Origin: Microvelia longipes
Lineage: Eukaryota > Arthropoda > Insecta > Hemiptera > Veliidae
Assembly: GCA_018340805.1 (NCBI GenBank)
Contig: JACMZG010001914.1
Coordinates: 7,953,049 to 8,017,048 of the forward strand
Direction: 5' to 3'
Length of the DNA stretch: 64,000 nt
Below are positions 56,101 through 64,000 of the stretch, piece after piece. Under the pieces are notes generated by a model that worked only from the letters and a program-made list of their open reading frames with translations, searched no databases and was not told the DNA's origin. Numbering within the stretch: position 1 is the stretch's first letter; each line of letters begins with the position of its first letter. Both the position numbers and the translations under genes were made by a program.

Positions 56101-56743
56101 ACAAAGTTACCATATTTGGGTAAAAGTTGCCGCAGTAATAATAGTAAATTTGAACTCGCAAAAGTAAAACTACTAGGGGTAGTTTTATACTACCAAATTT
56201 GAAAGTCTTGGGCCATGTTTTACCCTTATTTTTCAAGGATTAAATTTAAGTGCATTGAACTGATTCACCCTGTTGAACCCATGAATAGTACCTCCATTTT
56301 TTAACTTTTTTACGCTTAAAACCGTCGTATTAGCGTTTTCCTGACTCAAATTTCACTCAATTAATTCACCCCAAAGTTTTTTTATACACCCAATTATATA
56401 AGAAGCACACCGTATTTTGCGGCACATATAACTTATCCACAGTGTGCCTAGTTCATCAACACCAGCTAGACTCTGGTCAGGCTCACCGCTAAGACATTGC
56501 CCACTACCAGTCTAACAGTGTGCTTAGTTCATCTTAGTCTTAGTAGCTCCTCTGATCACATTGGTCTCACTGGGTAATGCTAGAGGAGCAATGCTCCACT
56601 AGCATTACCAGACTCGAGGCTATGCTCACTGCTCTGGCTAGTCCAGCGCCATCCAACCGAGAACTCTGGGAACGCGTGCACAAACTTATTCTGTTGCCCT
56701 GACCTGACTATCATCAGGAACCGAGCACTTTGTTCCTAGTCAT

Positions 56744-57110
56744 TTACGTTATTCGTGTCACTACCTTCACTTCAACTAAGTTTTCAGATATACGAAGGCT
56801 CAGTATATCTTTCTGACCTTCATCTCTATCAGGCCCCAGAATCTCAACTTTTTGTGAGTTGGAGACAACGGAAACGTGTATCCATATTTGTCTCAGATGA
56901 AACATGAACCAACCCCGCATTCGCGTTTTAGCAGCCAAGGAAACCATGTAAAACCCTGGCCGGGTGGGCCGGCTATAGACCTCCCGAGTGTATGGTACAA
57001 GCGACCACATCATATTAAGGTCCTCCCTCGGCTGGATTTGAACACTCAACCTCTCCAGGTCAAAAGGCAAGTGCTCTACAACTGAGCTACCGGAATCGGT
57101 TCCAGGCTCT
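56744..57110 (-). mobile_element. tRNA-derived SINE
   Basis: On the - strand the head GGTAGCTCAGTTGTAGAGCA (D-arm/A-box) is followed by CTTGCCTTTTGACCTGGAG (anticodon-like arm) and GTTCAAATCCAGCC (T-arm/B-box). A body of about 290 nt then includes TGGTCGCTTGTACCATACAC and GCGGGGTTGGTTCATG. The cloverleaf is largely preserved; the continuing body makes it a SINE. Frames on both strands are shadows. Confidence 0.7.
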
Positions 57111-57204
57111 AAAAAAATAAATATTATTTATTTATAAGACTCACTGAGAACTATCTGATGATATTATATTAGTAATTAGGGAGGAAAAGTAAAAACTATA
57201 ATAT

Positions 57205-57213
57205 ATACTATAC

Positions 57214-57256
<43 letters not shown>

Positions 57257-57275
57257 GTGTGTGTGTGTGTGTGTG
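57205..57275. repeat. (TA)n then (TG)n microsatellite
   Basis: Sits 40 bp before the acceptor of the Gly-rich exon. Confidence 0.95.
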
Positions 57276-57313
57276 AGTGTGTGTAATATCTAATTTTTGT
57301 TGTTGTGTTTCAG

Positions 57314-57455
57314 CAAAGTTCAGGAGTGGGGGGAGGTGGGACTGGAGGAGGAGGAGGGGGAGGCACAGCTAGCAGTCTTACCAAACTTTACAAAAATACC
57401 TGGGGACCACCTTCATTATATTTACCTCCTAGTCCACCATTAGACATAACACTTA
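57314..57455 (+). CDS. ZCCHC24-like gene, Gly-rich exon
   Basis: Acceptor GTGTTTCAG; encodes QSSGVGGGGTGGGGGGGTAS, SLTKLYKNTWGPPSLYLPPS and PPLDITL, then A/GTAAGT. In vertebrate ZCCHC24 the same position has SLSNSVYKGASPYGSLNN, ending in the same N joined across the exon boundary. 47 codons plus 1 nt, in phase with 58178. Confidence 0.8.
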
Positions 57456-57510
57456 GTAAGTCAAATGCAATTATTTAAAGGGTTTTACTTTAAATTATCA
57501 CAAAGGCATA

Positions 57511-57635
57511 TTTCTAGAGAAAGTATAGCCTATTTTAATACTTTGAGAAGCTTGAAACATCCATTTGGCGCTTTCAGGGGATCTGTGTAACCTCACTGAA
57601 ACCTCCTCTGAGAAAGAGTTAAGGTTATAATAAAT
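57511..57635 (+). mobile_element. hAT-type MITE fragment
   Basis: TTCTAGAGAAAGTATAGCCT, GATCTGTGTAACCTCACTGA and AAACCTCCTCTGAGAAAGAG match the right half of the family; one end only. Confidence 0.6.
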
Positions 57636-57689
57636 CACTTTAATTTTTTATTATATTATCTTACTACTGTTACGACTTATCTTCTTCTG

Positions 57690-58060
57690 GTTTTATTCAT
57701 TACCATTCCAATATATGATAATATATTATATATTGGTTCTATTCATGAATATATACGCCAATATATTCATTATCATTCCAATATATGATAATATATTATA
57801 TATTGGTTCTATTCATGAATATATACGCCAATATATTCATTACCATTCCAATATATGATAATATATTATATATTGGTTCTATTCATGAATATATACGCCA
57901 ATATATTCATTATCATTCCAATATATGATAATATATTATATATTGGTTTAATTCATGAATATATACGCCAATATATTCATTACCATTCCAATATATGATA
58001 ATATATTATATATTGGTTTTATTTATGAATATATACGCCAATATATTTATTATCATCAAC
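57690..58060 (+). repeat. Tandem repeat, exactly 70-bp unit, five copies
   Basis: ATATACGCCA recurs at 57751, 57821, 57891, 57961 and 58031. The unit contains CATTCCAATATATGATAATA and TATTGGTTCTATTCATGAAT; copies are almost identical. Confidence 0.92.
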
Positions 58061-58177
58061 CGTTGTATGAGATTTATTTTCACAGATAATATAAAATAGT
58101 TAAGACATGACTAACCTAGTATAAATGTTTTTTATTTCTGGTTATATTCTTACAATTCGGTTTTGCTTTAATTTTAG

Positions 58178-58311
58178 ATGAATTAGCAGAAGGTTTAGGA
58201 GATCTTAGGATATCATGTTGCACCCAACAGGAGAAGTACCGGTCACCCCCCAGCACCTATCTATGTCACCTATGCTTCAGCAAAGGACATTACATCAAAG
58301 ACTGTCCTATG
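58178..58311 (+). CDS. ZCCHC24-like gene, zinc-knuckle exon
   Basis: Encodes ELAEGLGDLRISCCTQQEKY, then RSPPSTYLCHLCFSKGHYIK and DCPM. CHLC-FSKG-H-YIKD-C is a C-X2-C-X4-H-X4-C zinc knuckle, and YLCHLCFxKGHYIKDCP is essentially diagnostic of ZCCHC24 and its invertebrate homologues, cytoplasmic RNA-binding-type proteins. Acceptor ATTTTAG; donor G/GTAAGC in phase 0. The exons encoding the later Cys-rich 3CxxC-type region are not found before the window end. Confidence 0.9.
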
Positions 58312-58367
58312 GTAAGCCTTGTTATAAAGTCATATAGTAAAGAGTTCGTTGTCCTGTATAAAGTTTT

Positions 58368-59455
<1,088 letters not shown>

Positions 59456-60060
59456 ATGTTTTATTTTTGAAGTACATTTTTTAAGCTATACGTAATTATT
59501 CAAGGGGCTCTAATATAACGTATCACTAAAAGTATGTTTCAGTTTTTATATACTATTTAATTTTTCTTTATTTTTCAATAAAATGAAAACTGATTCATAT
59601 ATCTATTTATAATACAAAGCTTGACACTTCTGAATGACTTTCTTTGTCTTCTACATAGCCAGCTTATCTCTCAGAGATAAACATATTCGACACAAGTATT
59701 TTTAATCTTATAAATTAAATCTAATTTACTCAGAACTTCCAAGAACCTCGGCTGTATAAGCTAGTGTACTTCATTAAAAAAGTTCACTTTTGACCATTTA
59801 ATATTAAATTTTACTCCTACATATGCCTTTATTTAAATTTTAAACTAATATTTATAAAATATATATTTATAAAATCTATTTATACAAAATATAATAAGAT
59901 AAAAAAGGTTTATTTTAATATTTTTTTTAATAAATAATATTATATTAAGACTTATGAAACTTTTTAGTGTGCTTTAATTGCGATTAAATTAATTGTGTTT
60001 AAAATTTTAACTATATTTTTTTACCGAAAAATTCAATTCTAAATTTGTTGATTCGTTGTA
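59456..60060. other. AT-rich intronic sequence, nothing recognised
   Basis: No repeat family or exon identified. Confidence 0.45.
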
Positions 60061-60066
60061 AAAATC

Positions 60067-60138
60067 ATGGATATCATGGATATACTGTCGAAAAAGTTTA
60101 ATCTGGTAACAATCGACGACGATGACGAAGACTATGAT
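60067..60138 (+). CDS. Candidate short exon of unknown gene
   Basis: ATG at 60067 (AAAATCATGG, good context) opens 24 codons, MDIMDILSKKFNLVTIDDDD then EDYD, ending in phase 0 at a strong GAT/GTGAGT donor. An acidic tail and GC-richer third positions set it apart from surroundings. It could be a first exon of another gene or an alternative first exon; no homologue recognised. Confidence 0.3.
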
Positions 60139-60213
60139 GTGAGTTACATTTCTTGTTATATATCTAAATACGGGTTCTTTTTTAGGGAATTCTGTATAAT
60201 TAATACTGATTCG

Positions 60214-60300
60214 ATAGAGATATGATACAATGAAAGGTTTGGAACATTTTTTTTTTGGCTCTCAGAGGCTCTATGCAACCTCATTAACACAACCTCCTCC
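60214..60300 (+). mobile_element. hAT-type MITE fragment
   Basis: ATAGAGATATGATACAATG and GGCTCTCAGAGGCTCTATGC with AACCTCATTAACACAACCTC match the family. Confidence 0.5.
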
Positions 60301-60332
60301 TCCTCACGTGTAGCCTCCTCGAAGAGCGTGTT

Positions 60333-62075
60333 AAAGTGTCCAATAAATAAAGAGGTGATAGTACTCCTCTAGGGGAATAAAAAATGTCTTGTAATATATT
60401 TATATCCCGATCTCTAACCGTTTTCCCACAAATCAAATTTATTATTTTTTTAAATTATTTGAACTCACATCATTAAATTGTTTATAGCTCTTAAACTGTT
60501 CAAGCTAGAAAGATGAAATTGGTCTCGTTGGAAAGCTTAGTAAATTTACTAAAGTACGAACTATTAATTATGTCAAATATTTTGAAACTACTACCCAAAA
60601 ATGTTTTGGGTAGTACGCGCGAAATTTTTTTTTGGCAAAAATTAAATTTTTGGAATTTTTATGGTAGGAAGTAAGAGAATGATTGGACAAATTTATGGAG
60701 GAAGTTAGAGATTAGCAAAAGTTGTGCCAAGAACGGAAAAAATATCACTTATCTTTGCTCCTGGAACAGAAGGTCACGCGATCACTGTCGTCGAAGGCGT
60801 TGTGGAGGATTGGAATGAATGGTTCTGGAATGTAGGGCTTGGACAAGAGTATTAGGATATCAAAACATTTCAGAAAATTCAACAATTCAAAATTCAATTA
60901 ATTTCTATTCCACTAATTTAGTTCAAGCCAAATTTTTATATTATAAGTAAAATTTCAACATTTACCTAACCACGCCAAGGAGTATCACCACTGGGTGATT
61001 CCTCCTATCAAGTACGTGGAAATGTTTACCACTTACTATTATCAATTGTTACACATGATAATTTGTGGCATTTTAGCATATCTCTACAATGTTAATTAAA
61101 TTAAATGGTACACAAAATAATTAAACATCTCTAAAACTGGGAGAAAGAGTGGTTTTATAGAAAAATTTATAAGAATAATAAATATTTATTTTACCCCCTA
61201 GAGTCGAAAAATCTTTTTATTGAAGTAACTGTAATATTTAAGTAAACAAAGTAATGTTATTATGGAAAAAAAGTTCAAATAAAACATTACTTTATCTGTC
61301 ATACTACGACAAAAATGATCAGTTTTTCCAATTTCTAGCAACAATAACTTAACATTTTGTCTATTAAATGCATAGAGATATATACTAGAGGGGGTATAGC
61401 CTATCTGGCAATACTGAGTGGCCTGAAACATCTTTTTGAGGCTCTCAGGGGCTCTGTGTAACCTCTTTAAAACCTCATCGAAGAGTGAATTAAGGTTATA
61501 ATTAATCATTTCTTTTTGGCTTCTCGCGCATTTTTTGTGTTCTTATTTGTATTTTTTACATTCTCTTATGTAAGTTATTGTAATTTTGTACTGATTATTT
61601 GATTATATTTATAATCGAGGGTGTCAGGTTACTTTTTCGATGTTTCATAATTTAACCTATAGGACCCCTCTAGTAATAATATCTCTATGATGAAATGTAT
61701 GAAAATGTTTGGGTTCTCTCAAAGGGCAAAGATAAGAGAAGTTTTTTACGTTCTTGGCTAAACTTATGCTCATCTCTTACTTTCTCTATTGCCCTACCAT
61801 AAAAATTGCTACAAAATTTTCTTTCTTACTTTTGGGTAGTAGTTCCAAAATATTTGACAGTTCGTACTTTAGGAAATTTATTCAGCTTTCCAACGAAACC
61901 ATTTTTATCTTTCTAGTTTGAACAGTTAAGAGCTATTAACGATTTAATGATGTGAGGTCAAATAATTAAAAAAAAATATTAAATCTGACGTTGTAGGAAA
62001 AGGGTTAAAAAACGAGGTTTATACTATAGGACATTTTTTGTTCCCCTTGAGGAGTACTATCGCCTCCTTCTTTGG
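60333..62075. repeat. Large inverted repeat with a MITE in the centre
   Basis: Left arm 60333-60770 (GGTGATAGTACTCCTCTAGG, TAGCTCTTAAACTGTTCAAG, TCGTTGGAAAGCTTAGTAAA, ATTTTTATGGTAGG) is matched inverted at about 61715-62075. The middle contains the retroposed-like repeat (60755-61020) and an intact hAT-type MITE (61371-61689). About 85-90 percent identity by eye. Confidence 0.75.
61371..61689 (+). mobile_element. hAT-type MITE, intact copy
   Basis: CATAGAGATATATACTAGAG at the left and CTAGTAATAATATCTCTATG at the right. Flanks ATTAAATG and ATGAAATG differ at one base of eight, consistent with an aged 8-bp target duplication. 319 bp, non-coding; the best reference copy of the family. Confidence 0.82.
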
Positions 62076-62096
62076 TTGACACTTTGCATGAAACAC

Positions 62097-62117
62097 CACA
62101 CACACACACACACACAC

Positions 62118-62191
<74 letters not shown>

Positions 62192-62231
62192 ATATATAAT
62201 ATATATATATATAATATATATTATATATATT

Positions 62232-62262
<31 letters not shown>

Positions 62263-62280
62263 TTATTTATTTATTTATTT
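62097..62280. repeat. (CA)n(TA)n microsatellite with ATTT tail
   Basis: CA repeats, about 130 bp of TA with slips, then (TTTA)n. Confidence 0.95.
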
Positions 62281-62289
62281 TTATTTATT

Positions 62290-62385
62290 TTGGACTGTTT
62301 ACTTAAATTAAATAAAAGGTGTTGAGGGTACTTCTTCAATATTTCAAAATACAACCATAAATTGGGGCGCTTTTGTAATAATATC
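62290..62385 (+). mobile_element. hAT-type MITE end fragment
   Basis: AAAGGTGTTGAGGGTACTTC, TTCAATATTTCAAAATACAA and TTTTGTAATAATATCTTAAA match the right end of the family. Confidence 0.5.
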
Positions 62386-63281
62386 TTAAAATAAATATCG
62401 CTAAATCAAATTAAACGTAATGATAACTTGAAACATTTCAAAAACGGCTCGTTTTTCAATTCAACTTTACCTTTGACTCAGCGATGGGTGGAATTACGCC
62501 ACTCGGTGAATTTCATCTCAGCCGTTTTTCAGCGGTGGATTTTAGAGGCGTTACAAACAGGTGCATACCCTTCCTCAATACATTAAAAGGTTTTAAACAT
62601 CTATGACTTGCGAAAAAACTGCACGCTAATATACCTATCAATTTAATAAGCGAATACATCTCTTAAAAAAACTAATATTTGACTTATCATTCCTCATATC
62701 TGACCAACAAGTAATCACTATAAATTGTTCTTCAAAAGAATTTTGTCGGAGGCAGTAATTTATACTGTTATCCAAACATTGGTCAATGTTTTATTTCTTC
62801 TTTATCATTTCTTGTTATTTTTCTTCATCTTCATTATTAGCGTGTTTATAATGTCGGGAGTGTTTGGCGGGATATCAAACATTATTACAATTCAAGGGGA
62901 TTGTAATGAGGTGGACAGATGCCAACAATCATAGGCTTAGAAATTCTTCTTTGAATTTCAAACGTTTATTACCAGTTATTATAATTATAAACATTTTATA
63001 CTTGTGTAAAAAAAAATAAGTTTGTTTTGTAGACAAACATCTTTCTAATAGAACGACAAAATGATGTTATAAAAATTCGTTTTATAGAAGCCTTTCTCTT
63101 TTTATTAAAACAAAAAATTAAACTAGTTTTTAATCACCTTATATGAATTAATTAAGAAAGTTTGTCTGGTTTTGGCACGGCCCAAATGACGAAGCTGTCA
63201 AAAAAAAATTATGCCATACACAAGAAGTCTTCGACCTCTTGGTTACACCGCGGCACGACCACATAACTTTATGGAGGGGAC
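62386..63281. other. Intronic/intergenic sequence without gene
   Basis: A 69-codon + frame at 62725-62934 is hydrophobic, but has no recognised motif and no splice context. Nothing else supported. Confidence 0.35.
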
Positions 63282-63892
63282 CAGGGGCGGACTGGACATT
63301 AAGGACGAGGGCGGCAGCCCTAATTGGGCCCATCAGCCAAAAATAAACATAAAAATTGTCAACATAATAAACATTTTTAACGTTATAGTATATACATTTA
63401 TTTATTTATTATAATTATGTAATATATTTATAACACCAGAGTCAAGGGGCCCAATACTTTAAGGTTGGGCCTAAATAACTTCTAGCGACAAATGTTTTTA
63501 AATCTACGGCCTTTAAGTCTTCTATTTATTTTACCCGTGCCTTTAAAGGCCCTATACCGTAAACTAGGGCCATTAAGGGCCATAGCATACTTGATAAGGG
63601 CTCTATAGCAGCATTAAAGGGCTCTAGATATTTATTTTTTAAGTTATATTTCGATCTTCAGTTACACGAAGTTAATTTATTAGTTGGAATTAATTTTAAT
63701 TAGACCACAATAATCTGGGGTCTAATTAATTAAATTAAGCTTGCTATAAACATTAATACTACTCTTGTTAAAGTGGACCCCTATACTTTAAAAGCAATAT
63801 GGGACTCCCCCCTCTTTTGGCCCCTTGAGATGTAGGTTTGGGCCCTTTTAGGTCAAACCCTCCTCGGGCCTTTTTAGCTCAGTCCGCCACTA
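63282..63892. mobile_element. hAT-type MITE with CAGGGGCGGACTGG end
   Basis: CAGGGGCGGACTGGACATTA at the left and its imperfect inverse CTCAGTCCGCCACTA at the right. Flanks GAGGGGAC (63274-63281) and GAGAGGAC (63893-63900) form a 7/8 target duplication. CAGGGGCGG ends are typical of hAT elements. The interior is full of AAGGGCC/GGGCCT motifs and encodes nothing. 611 bp. Confidence 0.78.
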
Positions 63893-64000
63893 GAGAGGAC
63901 TATCAGTATTTATAGGTATCATAAATGCATTTATTTGTTTAATGTTGTTTAACACATATTACGATTTATCATTGATACTAGCGAGTTTTCCAAAACATGA

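Noticed and set aside
56990..57110. Functional tRNA gene on the - strand
   Set aside because: D-arm and T-arm boxes are good, but the sequence continues into a SINE body and the acceptor stem does not close cleanly.

Overview
This is an AT-rich nuclear genomic window from an animal, most likely an arthropod and plausibly a hemipteran insect. The evidence is split protein-coding genes with GT-AG introns, a TATA plus TCAGT-type initiator promoter, tRNA-derived SINEs, CR1/Jockey-like LINEs, a Penelope-like element, many MITEs and long (TA)n tracts. Nothing bacterial or organellar was seen. The species is inference only.

Two host genes are recognised, both on the + strand. Positions 8314-36118 carry the C-terminal two thirds of Sec31, the outer COPII coat subunit. 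The exons run from just after the WD40 propeller, through the helical ACE1 region, a long Pro/Gly/Met/Gln-rich linker and the GWNDPP Sar1/Sec23-contact motif, to the helical C-terminus and stop codon. The WD40 exons lie before the window, so positions 1-8313 are intron. The second gene, from a predicted promoter at about 42653 to beyond the window end, resembles the zinc-knuckle protein ZCCHC24. It has a 5' UTR exon, a short ATG exon, a Gly-rich exon and an exon with a CX2CX4HX4C knuckle; its 3' exons are not in the window.

The standout mobile element is at 1598-7431, inside the first Sec31 intron. It is a 5.8-kb unit flanked by a perfect 6-bp target duplication (AATGTA). It starts 5'-AG and has terminal inverted repeats of about 830 bp. 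Inside are two divergent decayed genes. One is a + strand protein with an N-terminal C2H2 finger, an acidic linker and a body I read as similar to virus-like capsid proteins. The other is a small - strand protein beginning MPSTAIIDIQGF. A minisatellite of about 700 bp separates them. The 6-bp duplication and AG ends point to Polinton/Maverick-like or adintovirus-like relatives, but I see no polymerase or integrase.

The rest of the introns and the gap between the genes are packed with repeats. These include a roughly 315-bp hAT-type MITE family with 8-bp target duplications (about ten full or partial copies), an inverted pair of 920-bp TIR elements flanking three Sec31 exons, several fold-back hairpins, a Penelope 3' end, a 3'-truncated Jockey-like LINE, tRNA-derived SINEs, and at least 15 minisatellites and ten (TA)n tracts. 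One repeat-rich Sec31 exon carries a frameshift that may be an assembly error.
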